Below are positions 55,836-64,000 of a stretch of 64,000 bases of DNA, one piece after another; position 1 is the first letter of the stretch; every line of letters starts with the position of its first letter. The stretch comes from Thermoanaerobacter kivui (GTDB lineage Bacteria > Bacillota > Thermoanaerobacteria > Thermoanaerobacterales > Thermoanaerobacteraceae): contig NZ_CP009170.1 of NCBI RefSeq assembly GCF_000763575.1, positions 2,257,501-2,321,500 on the forward strand. The letters run 5' to 3'. Under the pieces are notes generated by a model. The model did no database searches, was not told the origin of the DNA, and saw nothing but the letters and a program-made list of their open reading frames with translations. Both the position numbers and the translations under genes were made by a program.

Positions 55836-57194
55836 TTATTTATTTAAATAGGTCAAAGGATTAACTGGAACACCATTTTTTCTCACTTCAAAGTGCAAAT
55901 GAGGTCCCGTTGCATGGCCTGTCGAACCTACCAAAGCAATTTTTTGTCCTTTCGCCACTTTATCTCCCTTCTTAACAAGGAGTTTGCTGGCATGGCCGTA
56001 ATAAGTGACATAGCCGTTTTTGTGGTCAATTTTAACCACATAGCCATATCCACTTTCCCAACCAGAAAATATAACAGTACCCCCATCTGCCACATAAATA
56101 GGTGAACCTTGTGGTGCCGCTATGTCAACTCCTGTGTGAAGTCTCCCCCACCTTTGTCCAAACCTTGAAGTGATAGTACCTCTAAGGGGATAACTAAAAG
56201 ACCCTGTAGCAACAGTCAAAGGTAATCTCTTTGAACCTACTGCAACTATTTTGTTGACAGGCTTTTCAAGTACATTTTCGCTCTTTATCTTTTTGGAAAC
56301 CTCAATGCCGTTGTAACTTATGACAACAGCGGTTACTTCTTTTAAACCTTTTTTGCCCTCAACTAAAACTTTTGATTGGTTTGTGTATAAACTTTCATCC
56401 TTTGCTAGTTTTGTATCAAAAGGTATTTCTTCTTTGTAGCCCACTTGTCTTTCAGTAACAACTGTAACATGAGGTTCAGCAGAGGATAAATATATCACTT
56501 GTCCTGGTTTTAAATTTTCTGTAAGACCGGGATTTAATTTTAAAATATCTTCAATGTACATGTCGTGGTCTCTTGCAATAGACCACAAACTATCGTTTTC
56601 TTTGACAGTATATGTAACAACTTTTTTTACAGGTTGTTCCAATATTTTTAATGCTTCTTCTACATTTGTTAAATACTTTGGAGGTATGTACTTCTCTTCA
56701 ATTTTGACATCTTCTTTAAAATATACTCTTTTAGAACTTTTAGCGTATTTGCCTTTCAAAAGCTCAAGTGCTTTTTCAGCCTCTTCCTGATTTTTTAACG
56801 CAGTGACAAATTTGTTGTCTACTATTATAGCAGCAGCTTTGCAGCTAAAGCTCATGGCATTTTTCAAATTGTCATAAATTTTATGTACATCTGTCAGCTT
56901 TTTATTTGCTACTCTTACCCTTTCAAATTTTATTTCTTGATTTAAAACTATATCCGTCCCCGTCTTTTTCCTTTCTTTTTTATGTAATTCTTCTATAAAG
57001 CTTTTTACCTCATCTATATTCTTGGTAATTCCGACAATTTCCCCGTCTACTGTTATTTTGTAGGCAAATCCTTCTTCATACACAATAAAAGATAGCCCTA
57101 TGGACAGTGCTACCGCAAAAGCTATAAGATTGTTCTTGTAAGTCTTTAATAAACCAAGAAAAAACTTATAGCTTTTATCCCCCACATTACCCAT
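55836..57194 (-). CDS. M23 cell-wall endopeptidase with LysM and G5 domains
   Basis: A 452-residue envelope protein. One membrane helix near residues 20-40; a LysM domain at about 195-242 (Y-T-V-K-E-N-D-S-L-W-S-I-A); a G5 domain at about 250-325; and an M23 lysostaphin-like domain at the end, with the zinc ligands in H-T-G-V-D and G-P-H-L-H-F-E. It should bind and cut peptidoglycan crosslinks. Such hydrolases are typical WalR targets, but I saw no perfect WalR box upstream; two AGGATTAACA direct repeats lie just before the ribosome site. Confidence 0.92.
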   Translation of the reverse strand: MGNVGDKSYKFFLGLLKTYKNNLIAFAVALSIGLSFIVYEEGFAYKITVDGEIVGITKNIDEVKSFIEELHKKERKKTGTDIVLNQEIKFERVRVANKKLTDVHKIYDNLKNAMSFSCKAAAIIVDNKFVTALKNQEEAEKALELLKGKYAKSSKRVYFKEDVKIEEKYIPPKYLTNVEEALKILEQPVKKVVTYTVKENDSLWSIARDHDMYIEDILKLNPGLTENLKPGQVIYLSSAEPHVTVVTERQVGYKEEIPFDTKLAKDESLYTNQSKVLVEGKKGLKEVTAVVISYNGIEVSKKIKSENVLEKPVNKIVAVGSKRLPLTVATGSFSYPLRGTITSRFGQRWGRLHTGVDIAAPQGSPIYVADGGTVIFSGWESGYGYVVKIDHKNGYVTYYGHASKLLVKKGDKVAKGQKIALVGSTGHATGPHLHFEVRKNGVPVNPLTYLNK

Positions 57195-57405
57195 AGTATT
57201 CTCCTTTCATTTGTTAATCCTATGTTAATCCTTTTTAATTATACCATACTTTTTACAAAAACCAAATTTTGATTTATGAAATATTTGTCATTCTTCTATA
57301 TTTTATGCTATACTCACTTACAATATTCATGTATATATTTTCTTCACTAAAAGTTTCTTAACAATAGGACAAATATTCCGATAATTATGTTAAAATCTTT
57401 TTCAA

Positions 57406-57434
57406 TTGAAGGGCATAATCCACTGTGCTATAAT
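57406..57434 (+). promoter_or_regulatory. Predicted dnaD-dnaC promoter
   Basis: TTGAAG (57406-57411) and TATAAT (57429-57434), 17 bp apart, 19 bp before the start codon region and its GGGGAGG site. Confidence 0.75.
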
Positions 57435-57452
57435 ATATTCGAGGTGGGGAGG

Positions 57453-58427
57453 ATGAGCGTTTTTAAATTTTTAAACGAAAATGACGATTGGGGAAGCACA
57501 CCTGTTAGCAATTATTTTATAAATCATTTTATGTTGGATGCTCCTGGAGAATACGTTAAGGTATATATTTTAGGGTTAAAATATTGTTATTATGGCAATG
57601 AAATATCTTTAAGCGCTCTAGCAGATAAGCTATTTATGTCAGATATAGAAGTTGATAGAGCGTTGAAATATTGGGAAAAATCCGGCCTTGTCAAATTAAA
57701 ATATGTCGACGGCGAATACACAGTAGAATATCTCCCTGTAATACCGCAAAACATCTCAAACCACAGCTTATCTTTGCAGGATAGCCAAGTAAAGCAGATG
57801 TTTGAAGCAATTGAGCTGACATTAGGAAGGCCTTTAACTCCCACTGAAATGGATACATATTTGAGTTGGATAGATGAATACGGCTTTTCCTTGGAAATAA
57901 TAACGATGCTGGTAAGTTACTGCGCTTCTAAGAATAAAACATCTTTGAGATATATGGAAAAGGTAGCAATAGCCTGGCATGACGCCGGTCTTAAAACTGC
58001 ACTGGATGTAGAAGAATACCTCAAAGCCGAAAACAAAAGGTGGCAAAATTATAAGAGGATTTTAAACGCCCTTGGCCTTAAAGAAGACGAACTGATGGAA
58101 TCTCATAAAGAAATGATGGACCGTTGGATGGACGATTTGGGCTTTGATGTAGATGTGATAATAAAAGCCTGCAACGAATGTACTCTTAAACTAAACGAAC
58201 CCAGTTTCCCTTACATTAACAAAATACTAATAAACTGGTTTAACGAAGGAATAAGGACAGTAGAAGACTTAGAAGCTAAAAAAGCCTCAACAAAGAAAAA
58301 GTCCCCTGTCACAACAGGTTTTAAAGCACCAAAAAATTACTTTAACAGCTATTCCCAAAGAAATTACGACATAGAAGATTTGGAAAAGAAGCTTTTAGCC
58401 CATTCAAGGGGTGAATTAAATGAATGA
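57453..58427 (+). CDS. dnaD: DnaD/DnaB-family primosomal protein
   Basis: A 324-residue protein from the ATG at 57453, which has GAGGTGGGGAGG upstream; a longer frame open to 57387 includes the promoter. The N-terminal part has a winged-helix look (L-S-A-L-A-D-K-L-F-M-S-D-I-E-V), and two DnaD-type helical repeats follow (P-L-T-P-T-E-M-D-T-Y-L-S-W-I and a second near 245). It helps load the replicative helicase. It overlaps the next gene by 8 bp. Confidence 0.88.
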   Translation: MSVFKFLNENDDWGSTPVSNYFINHFMLDAPGEYVKVYILGLKYCYYGNEISLSALADKLFMSDIEVDRALKYWEKSGLVKLKYVDGEYTVEYLPVIPQNISNHSLSLQDSQVKQMFEAIELTLGRPLTPTEMDTYLSWIDEYGFSLEIITMLVSYCASKNKTSLRYMEKVAIAWHDAGLKTALDVEEYLKAENKRWQNYKRILNALGLKEDELMESHKEMMDRWMDDLGFDVDVIIKACNECTLKLNEPSFPYINKILINWFNEGIRTVEDLEAKKASTKKKSPVTTGFKAPKNYFNSYSQRNYDIEDLEKKLLAHSRGELNE

Positions 58428-59403
58428 TAACATCATACATGAAATTCTTAAAGAATATGAAATGAAAAGAGATACTTCTTTAAAAGAAGCTCTTCGCCGC
58501 AAAAACCGATTATATAAAGAAATTCCTGAACTTGAAAAAATTGACGAATCCATTAAAAATATAGGCATAGAAATAACACAGGCTATTTTCAAAGAGCCCG
58601 ACAAAGCGAAAGATCTTTTAAATTCTTTAAAAGAGCGTTTGAACAATCTAAAAAAACAAAAAGCTTCCCTTTTAATTTCCCACGGTTATTCAGAAGACTA
58701 TCTTGAGCCCAAATATGAATGCAATATTTGCAAAGACACGGGATACGTAAACGGAAAGCGATGCAAATGCTTTGACCAAAAGCTCATAAATATCTACTAC
58801 AAGCAATCCAGCATAGAAGAAATACTAAAAAGAGAAAATTTCTCTAACTTTAATTTTGAGTATTATTCTGACAAACCTTACGGAGACAAGCCCTCTCCCA
58901 GAAGTAATATGCGAGAAATCGTGGAGTTTTCCCTTAATTTTATAAAAAACTTTGATACATATACAGAAAGCCTTTTTTTCTATGGGGATTCTGGGTTGGG
59001 AAAAACTTTCCTTGCCAATTGCATTGCAAAAGAGTTGTTAGATAGAGGTAAAAGTGTGATATATCGAACAGCATCCGATTTAATAGAAGGGTTGAGAATA
59101 AACAAGCTCAATCCTGACAGCAGCACTTACAGCGAATATTTAGACCTTTTAAAAAACTGTGACTTGCTCATAATCGATGATTTGGGAACAGAGCCCATAA
59201 CAGCCTTTAGCCTTCAAGAATTTTTTAATCTTTTAAATACAAGATTGCTGGCCGATAAAAAGTTTATCATTTCTACAAACTTACCTCTATCTGAAATAAT
59301 GGCCATATACCCCGAAAGAATTTATTCAAGAATATTTGGCCATTTCAAATTGCTCAATTTCTATGGTGAAGACATAAGGCTTAAAAGGAAAATGATAATT
59401 TAG
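58420..59403 (+). CDS. dnaC: Helicase loader DnaC/DnaI-type AAA+ ATPase
   Basis: A 327-residue AAA+ protein. Zinc ligands C-N-I-C-K-D-T-G-Y and K-R-C-K-C-F near residue 105, Walker A G-D-S-G-L-G-K-T near 195, Walker B L-L-I-I-D-D-L-G near 253, and a sensor motif I-I-S-T-N-L-P. Coupled with dnaD in a two-gene unit. It ends convergent with the M1 peptidase gene, overlapping by 4 bp. Confidence 0.93.
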   Translation: MNDNIIHEILKEYEMKRDTSLKEALRRKNRLYKEIPELEKIDESIKNIGIEITQAIFKEPDKAKDLLNSLKERLNNLKKQKASLLISHGYSEDYLEPKYECNICKDTGYVNGKRCKCFDQKLINIYYKQSSIEEILKRENFSNFNFEYYSDKPYGDKPSPRSNMREIVEFSLNFIKNFDTYTESLFFYGDSGLGKTFLANCIAKELLDRGKSVIYRTASDLIEGLRINKLNPDSSTYSEYLDLLKNCDLLIIDDLGTEPITAFSLQEFFNLLNTRLLADKKFIISTNLPLSEIMAIYPERIYSRIFGHFKLLNFYGEDIRLKRKMII

Positions 59404-60845
59404 TAAAACCACTCTTGGAAAAATCCACCTGTATCTTTGCCTGTAACACTGTCCACTACGTCAATTAGGTCTTGCGTAGTGGCAATTTTATATTTGTATT
59501 TTTTATAATAACTCTGTAATACTTTTTTAAACGCTTCGTCACCTATTAAGCCTCTTAAATCATGGAAGACCATCGCTCCTTTATTATATGCAATATTTGT
59601 ATATTGTTTCCACTCTTTGAAATCAGCGAGGGTTTTCGCAAAAGAAGTATCAGAACTTGTTTTTAGATATTTGTCAAACTCGCCTTCTATTACGTGTCTG
59701 TAAATCTCATCTGCAGTAGCTTTTCCGTAATACCTTTCTATATACAGTATTGTTGTGTACTCTGTCAATCCTTCATCCAACCAAGACTCCTTTATTTGAT
59801 TATTCCCTACAGCACCGTACCACCATTGGTGAGCAGTTTCATGGGCAATAACGTATTCCAAGTTAAATAAATTGCTATTAGTGTACAAATCTTTAGATAT
59901 CATCACAAGGTTTGGATATTCCATCCCCCCTATGTAAAAATCGCTTTGAACCACAGAATATTGCTTATAAGGATATTTCCCAATGTAGTCGTTGTAAAAT
60001 TTAATAGCATCAACCGCAAATTTGAGGGCTTTTTTCCCGTAGTCTTTGGTAAAATAATAGGATTTTACTTTTATTCCATCTACCTCTTGTTCTGCTACTT
60101 TAAATTTGGGGCTCATCACCATAGCAAAATCTCTAACTTTTTGAGCTTCAATATTTAATTCCTTGAAATCATAAGAGACTTTTTCATCTTTGATTACTCC
60201 AGTAGTAGCCACTATCATATTTTTAGGCACTGTTAACTTAACTTTGTAATTTGCTATGTCGCTGTAGAAAGGATCGCCAAAAACATAATAGAGGTCATTA
60301 TTCCAACCATTTTTGTCGTAAACGGAAAGTATGGGATACCAATTGGCAACTTGCACAGTATTGGTGCCATACCCAAATCTACCTCTACAAGGAGGAAGCT
60401 GAACTTTATATGTCATTTTAATCTGTATTCCTTCTCCTTTTTTCAATTCTTTAGGTAATATCACCTTTAAAATTTCACCATTCGGTTCTTCAAACTTATA
60501 AGTAGCTGGAATGTCATTGCGGTACGCAATTTTCTCAAACTCTATAAACCCCAGTTTAAATCCATCAGGATATGCAAAAGGAAGTTCTTCTTTGGTAAAA
60601 GGCAAATTCTCTTGTGTTTTAAAAGCATTGGGATATAAATGGAAGTACACTTCTCGAAGGGAAATATCATGAGTATTTACATAATCCACCTTTTGTGTAG
60701 CATAAATCACTTTGTTTTCGTCATCATACTTTGCTTCAATAGTATATAAAGTAATGTTACTATCTTTCGTTGGCAAAAGATATATAATTAGCCCAATAAT
60801 TATAATTATTGTTAACGCCCATAATGTTTTTCGCTTTAATCTCAT
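59400..60845 (-). CDS. M1-family zinc aminopeptidase, membrane-anchored
   Basis: A 481-residue protein with an N-terminal membrane segment (TLWALTIIIIIGLIIYLL) and an extracellular gluzincin domain. The zinc site is V-I-A-H-E-T-A-H-Q-W-W-Y near residue 330 and, 18 residues on, W-L-D-E-G-L-T-E-Y. G-G-M-E-Y-P-N-L-V is the M1 GxMEN-like substrate motif. Single-gene unit. Confidence 0.9.
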   Translation of the reverse strand: MRLKRKTLWALTIIIIIGLIIYLLPTKDSNITLYTIEAKYDDENKVIYATQKVDYVNTHDISLREVYFHLYPNAFKTQENLPFTKEELPFAYPDGFKLGFIEFEKIAYRNDIPATYKFEEPNGEILKVILPKELKKGEGIQIKMTYKVQLPPCRGRFGYGTNTVQVANWYPILSVYDKNGWNNDLYYVFGDPFYSDIANYKVKLTVPKNMIVATTGVIKDEKVSYDFKELNIEAQKVRDFAMVMSPKFKVAEQEVDGIKVKSYYFTKDYGKKALKFAVDAIKFYNDYIGKYPYKQYSVVQSDFYIGGMEYPNLVMISKDLYTNSNLFNLEYVIAHETAHQWWYGAVGNNQIKESWLDEGLTEYTTILYIERYYGKATADEIYRHVIEGEFDKYLKTSSDTSFAKTLADFKEWKQYTNIAYNKGAMVFHDLRGLIGDEAFKKVLQSYYKKYKYKIATTQDLIDVVDSVTGKDTGGFFQEWFY

Positions 60846-60981
60846 ATAACCAGCTCCCCCAAATTATCCTTCAATATATATTAGTACAAATCATTGAATA
60901 ATAGAACTTTTATGTTAAAAAAATTATTTACCAAATCTCGTTTTGATAAAAAAGCAAACATTGGATATTATTAAAAAGTAT

Positions 60982-61012
60982 AAAAGCACCTTTTGCTTCA
61001 AAAGGTGCTTTT
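60982..61012. terminator. Bidirectional terminator after the DUF1015 gene
   Basis: AAAAGCACCTTTTG and CAAAAGGTGCTTTT form a perfect 14-bp stem with a 3-nt loop. Confidence 0.9.
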
Positions 61013-61027
61013 ATACTTTATTCTTTT

Positions 61028-62275
61028 TTATTTTAATTCATGAACAAATAAACCGCTTCTCAATTTTGGTTCAAACCAAGTAGATTTAGGAGGCATTATC
61101 TTACCTGCATCTGCAACAGCAATTAAATCGTCAACAGTGGTAGGAAATATAGAAAAAGCTACTTTCATATTCGTTTTAACTCTTCTTTCTAATTCTTCAA
61201 GTCCTCTAATACCTCCTACAAAGTCAATTCTTTTATCTCTTCTGGGATCTTTTATTCCAAGAATAGGGTCTAAAAGATTTTTTTGAAGTATGCTTACATC
61301 TAACCTGTCTATCGGGTCAGTAGAGTCAAAAGTGCTTTCTTTGGCAGTAAGTTTATACCATCTTCCTGATAAATACATGCCAAAAGTGTGTTTTTCTGTG
61401 GGGTTAAAAGGCCCTTTATTCTCATAATTTTCTACTATGAATTTTTCCTTTACTTTATCAATAAACTCTTCTTCAGAATATCCATTTAAATCTTTGACAA
61501 CCCTATTATAAGCCATAATATGCACTTCATCATGTGGGACAAGTACTGATAAAAAATAATTAAACTCTTCACTTCCGTCATAGGAAGGATGCTGCTGTCT
61601 CCTTTTCAACCCTATTTTTACAGAGGCAGCCGACCTGTGGTGTCCATCTGCAATGTAAAGATAATCTATCCCCTTAAAAATAGAAGTAATCCTATCTATC
61701 AAAGATCTGTCATTTATAACCCATACTGTATGCCTTATTCCGTCATCAGACACAAAATCGTATATGGGGTTTTTTCCCCTTACCCAACTGCTTAATAAAT
61801 CCTTAATCTCTTGGTTAGCTTTGTAAGTTAAAAATACAGGACTGGTGTGGGCATCACAGTAGTCCATGTGATTTATTCTGTCTTCTTCCTTTTCAGGTAA
61901 AGTAAGTTCATGCTTTTTAATTATACCATTTAAATAATCATCCACACAAGCAGTAGCCACTAAACCGACTTGGATTCTTCCATCCATTATCTCTCTATAT
62001 ATATAATAATAGTCTTCAGTGTCCTTTATTAACACACCTTCTTTAAGCATTTTATCAAAATTTTCTTTCGCTTTTTGATATACTATTTTGTCATACAAAT
62101 TTATAGAAGGATCTAAATCTACTTCTGACCTATCTACGTGAAGAAATGAATAAGAATTCCCTTTCACCAATTCTCTCGCTTCTTCGCTATTTACAACGTC
62201 ATAAGGCAGCGATGCTACTTTATCCGCTAAATGCGGTGCAGGCCTTATCGCTTTAAAGGGTTTTATTGTAGCCAT
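61028..62275 (-). CDS. DUF1015 family protein
   Basis: A 415-residue protein of unknown function, starting M-A-T-I-K-P-F-K-A-I-R-P, the fixed DUF1015 opening, with S-L-P-Y-D-V-V next and I-A-D-G-H-H-R-S-A-A in the middle. The frame is open to 62428, but that part is IS110 remnant sequence. An IS110 remnant lies directly before the ATG, and the native AGGAGG site is now about 1 kb away at 63284-63289. Only a weak GGATGTGGG is left, so translation is probably reduced. Confidence 0.92.
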   Translation of the reverse strand: MATIKPFKAIRPAPHLADKVASLPYDVVNSEEARELVKGNSYSFLHVDRSEVDLDPSINLYDKIVYQKAKENFDKMLKEGVLIKDTEDYYYIYREIMDGRIQVGLVATACVDDYLNGIIKKHELTLPEKEEDRINHMDYCDAHTSPVFLTYKANQEIKDLLSSWVRGKNPIYDFVSDDGIRHTVWVINDRSLIDRITSIFKGIDYLYIADGHHRSAASVKIGLKRRQQHPSYDGSEEFNYFLSVLVPHDEVHIMAYNRVVKDLNGYSEEEFIDKVKEKFIVENYENKGPFNPTEKHTFGMYLSGRWYKLTAKESTFDSTDPIDRLDVSILQKNLLDPILGIKDPRRDKRIDFVGGIRGLEELERRVKTNMKVAFSIFPTTVDDLIAVADAGKIMPPKSTWFEPKLRSGLFVHELK

Positions 62276-62281
62276 ATTAAC

Positions 62282-63278
62282 CCACATCCTTTCGCTTTGC
62301 TCAAGCACAAATTGTAATGAAAGTGTGCTATTGAGCGATATTTTTGATATAATTTCTTTAAAATATATAGATATACTACAAAGCACGGAGGAGGGAGTGG
62401 AATTATTTCTACCACTCATTGGACTCAAGTCCGCATTTTAACATGTGTAGAATATCTTCTCAAGCACAAATAAGTGTGACTTTGATCACGTACACTAATC
62501 ATTGTATAAGCAATTCCTTAGTGTTCATGTGCTGGATATTCAGTCAATGTCTATATATTTTAATTTTTATCTCTAGGGTTGATCAATCAGTCAAGATGAA
62601 GGTTTGCGGAAAACACTATGACTTTATCAATCTTTGTGTTTCTGATTTGGATAAAGCCATTTCTCAATTAGCCAAACCTTATCAAGACTTGATTGATATC
62701 TCTGTTACTCTTCCTGGCATAACCGAAAAATCGGCAACTTATATCATCGCTGAAATCGGCACGGATATGACAGTTTTTAAATCTGACAAGCACCTTTGCT
62801 CTTGGGCTGGTCTTACTCCTCAAAACAACGAAAGTGCAGGTAAGAAAAAATCTGTCCATGTCTCAAGAGCAGGTGTTTACTTAAAACTTCTCTTAATACA
62901 GTGTGCCAATGCAGCAATTAGGGATAAAAAGAATCCTTATTTTAGGATTAAATATGAACGTATTAAAAAGCGCCGCGGTCATAAACGTGCAATTGTTGCT
63001 ATTGCTCGTATGATCCTCACTTGTCTCTATCATATGCTTTTGAAAAGGGAACCTTTTAATCCTTCTGACTCCGATTACACTAATATGCCAGAAAAACTTT
63101 ATCAAAAGCATAGGCAACAATATATTAAGAAAGCTATTAAACTTTTAGAAAAAGAAGGTTGTACTATTATCCCTCCAAAAATTACTTAAACATTATATGT
63201 TACCATTATTTGGCTTTGGGCAGCTTCATTTGGTGCCCTTTTTGTCATGCCCAAATTTAACTATTTTACTTTCACACT
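62282..63278 (+). mobile_element. IS110-family remnant inserted in the DUF1015 ribosome site
   Basis: About 1 kb between two ATTAAC copies (62276-62281 and 63279-63284). It holds the C-terminal third of an IS110 transposase and about 300 bp of non-coding sequence at the left. Full elements are about 1.3-1.5 kb, so the 5' part of the transposase is deleted. Joining the outer flanks restores AGGAGG-TTAAT-ATG of the DUF1015 gene. The left non-coding part might include a bridge RNA region as in other IS110 elements; I cannot confirm this. Confidence 0.8.
62590..63189 (+). pseudogene. IS110 transposase, C-terminal part
   Basis: About 200 residues with the Transposase_20 domain: T-L-P-G-I-T-E-K-S-A-T-Y-I-I-A-E-I-G, C-S-W-A-G-L-T-P-Q-N-N-E-S-A-G and A-A-I-R-D-K-K-N-P-Y-F. 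The frame is open from 62419, but the part before about 62590 has no family likeness. The DEDD catalytic domain is missing. It is a different IS110 from the remnant at 8836. Confidence 0.85.
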
Positions 63279-63283
63279 ATTAA

Positions 63284-63289
63284 CCTCCT
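63284..63289 (-). promoter_or_regulatory. Native ribosome binding site of the DUF1015 gene, now detached
   Basis: AGGAGG on the minus strand, followed by TTAAT and then the IS110 remnant. Without the insert it lies 5 bp before the ATG at 62275. Confidence 0.8.
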
Positions 63290-63333
63290 AAAAATTTATT
63301 TGTTACTTTAAATCTTCAAGATGGTACGTTTTT

Positions 63334-63361
63334 ATTATATCATATCACTTTATAAATGCAA
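63334..63361 (-). promoter_or_regulatory. Native promoter of the DUF1015 gene
   Basis: Minus-strand TTGCAT (63361-63356) and TATAAT (63339-63334), 16 bp apart, about 45 bp before the detached ribosome site. Confidence 0.6.
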
Positions 63362-63539
63362 TGTAGTAAAGCGAGGCAACCGATGGCTTTTAAAGCATAA
63401 AAAACAAGCTCAACAACAGTTGTTGAATCTTTACCACCACTGTAACCGGCAAAGAGTTGGCTTGATACAGTTTTTTAATAAGTTCTATCTTTTCCCTGAC
63501 AACTGTTTTTAAACCATGTGTTGCAATTAATCCAGTGAT
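63345..63539 (-). pseudogene. Decayed dndC-like (PAPS reductase family) 5' fragment
   Basis: On the minus strand one frame reads T-H-G-L-K-T-V-V-R-E-K-I-E-L-I-K-K-L-Y and, after a frameshift near 63455, another reads G-Y-S-G-G-K-D-S-T-T-V-V-E-L-V-F, the PP-loop motif and surroundings of DndC, the sulphur-transfer protein of DNA phosphorothioation. The fragment then stops near 63345. AAGGAG is found at the right place before an ATC (63539), perhaps a mutated start. Only the first 60 or so codons remain. Confidence 0.65.
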
Positions 63540-63724
63540 TTTAATTACTCCTTATTAACTTAAATATATTGCTATTAAAATTATAACACATAATTTCGCA
63601 AAGCCTATCAAAAAAGTGCTTTAAATAATTATATACGACAAAAAATAACTATTTCCTTCTAAATAAGTACCATATTTATTTTCAAAACCCTTTACTCATT
63701 CATTGGATTATTCTTTTGATTTTT
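63540..63724. other. AT-rich intergenic region
   Basis: No gene, repeat or clear promoter seen apart from the detached AAGGAG of the dndC-like fragment at the left end. Confidence 0.6.
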
Positions 63725-64000
63725 CTATTTGACTTTATTTCCCGGCAAATAATCTCCCAGGCTGACGTTAAAACTTATCATTTTACCATCGGTTACTGCA
63801 ATTACAGTTCCACATTCATCTGTCCTGTATACTGTTATCCCTAATGTTTTAAGTTTTTTCATTGTCTCTCTATGAGGATGTCCGTAGTCGTTGCCTCTCC
63901 CACAGGAAATTACAGCATATTTGGGCCTTACAGCCTTTAAAAATTCTAAAGTAGATGCTGATGAACTTCCGTGATGACCGACTTTTAATACTTCTGCTCT
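63725..64000 (-). CDS. ComEC-like metallo-beta-lactamase-fold protein, 3' end
   Basis: The last 91 codons of a gene cut by the window edge. V-L-K-V-G-H-H-G-S-S-S-A-S-T is the late metal-binding motif of ComEC/Rec2-type MBL domains, followed by Y-A-V-I-S-C-G, Y-G-H-P-H-R-E-T and V-Y-R-T-D-E-C-G-T-V. It may be a free-standing MBL hydrolase or the end of a full ComEC DNA-uptake channel; the upstream sequence is needed to tell. The stop (TAG) is at 63725-63727. Confidence 0.85.
   Translation of the reverse strand, partial: RAEVLKVGHHGSSSASTLEFLKAVRPKYAVISCGRGNDYGHPHRETMKKLKTLGITVYRTDECGTVIAVTDGKMISFNVSLGDYLPGNKVK

Noticed and set aside
63321-63512. Plus-strand 63-residue frame near the right end
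   Set aside because: It is the antisense of the dndC-like remnant, has no ribosome site and no family likeness.

Overview
The window looks like the chromosome of a low-GC, thermophilic, anaerobic Firmicute close to Thermoanaerobacter or Caldanaerobacter. This is judged from strong GGAGG ribosome sites, the walRK-yycHI-htrA-rlmH neighbourhood, dnaD-dnaC, sufCBDSU and the very large CRISPR-Cas content. No rRNA or tRNA gene was seen.

About 57% of the window (61-36441) is one CRISPR-Cas complex on the minus strand. Read in transcription order from the right, a single run of genes spans 36441 to 16802: cas6, a CARF-LuxR-type HTH protein, csx15, a DxTHG/TM1812-type CARF-HEPN gene (Csx2), a type III-B module B (cmr1, cmr2/cas10, cmr3, cmr4, cmr5, cmr6), and a type I-B module (cas8b/csh1, cas7, cas5, cas3, cas4, cas1, cas2). 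It is followed by a leader (16300-16801) with a recognisable promoter and a dyad, and by an 86-repeat array (10603-16299) transcribed leftwards. Left of the array lie a GC-rich foreign block with a gene cut off at the first base of the oldest repeat, a decayed IS110 remnant, and a second type III-B module A (cas10, split csx1, cmr1, cmr3, cmr4, cmr5, cmr6; 8639-61). With one cas6 and one array in view, both III-B modules and I-B probably share the same crRNAs.

The two III-B modules carry complementary damage. Module A has a Cas10 with HD and GGDD motifs, but its Csx1 is split by a one-base frameshift between the CARF and HEPN parts. Module B has an HD-less Cas10 cut by a 1566-bp IS1182-like element just before GGDD, while its CARF-HEPN nuclease, Csx15 and CARF-HTH protein are intact. 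Cyclic oligoadenylate made by Cas10-A may therefore act through module B proteins (inference). A conserved element of about 33 bp lies 58-82 bp upstream of both operons and has no good -35 box; the CARF-HTH protein is an obvious candidate to bind it.

The array holds a contiguous block of 24 repeats with a changed terminal base, two perfect tandem spacer duplications, one near-duplication differing by one base, and two hairpin-forming spacers.

The right part (36600-64000) is mostly housekeeping: the suf operon with an Rrf2/IscR-like operator, an isolated GroES-like gene, a frameshifted thioredoxin-glutaredoxin gene, a radical SAM SPL-family gene, tyrS, two convergent rlmH-like genes with complementary losses, a small CxxH/CxxC protein, htrA, murA, yycI, yycH, a secreted protein behind a perfect WalR box, walK, walR, two peptidases, dnaD-dnaC, an M1 peptidase and a DUF1015 gene. 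An IS110 remnant sits exactly between the Shine-Dalgarno and the start codon of the DUF1015 gene. Beyond it are a decayed dndC-like fragment and the 3' end of a ComEC-like metallo-beta-lactamase-fold gene cut by the window edge.
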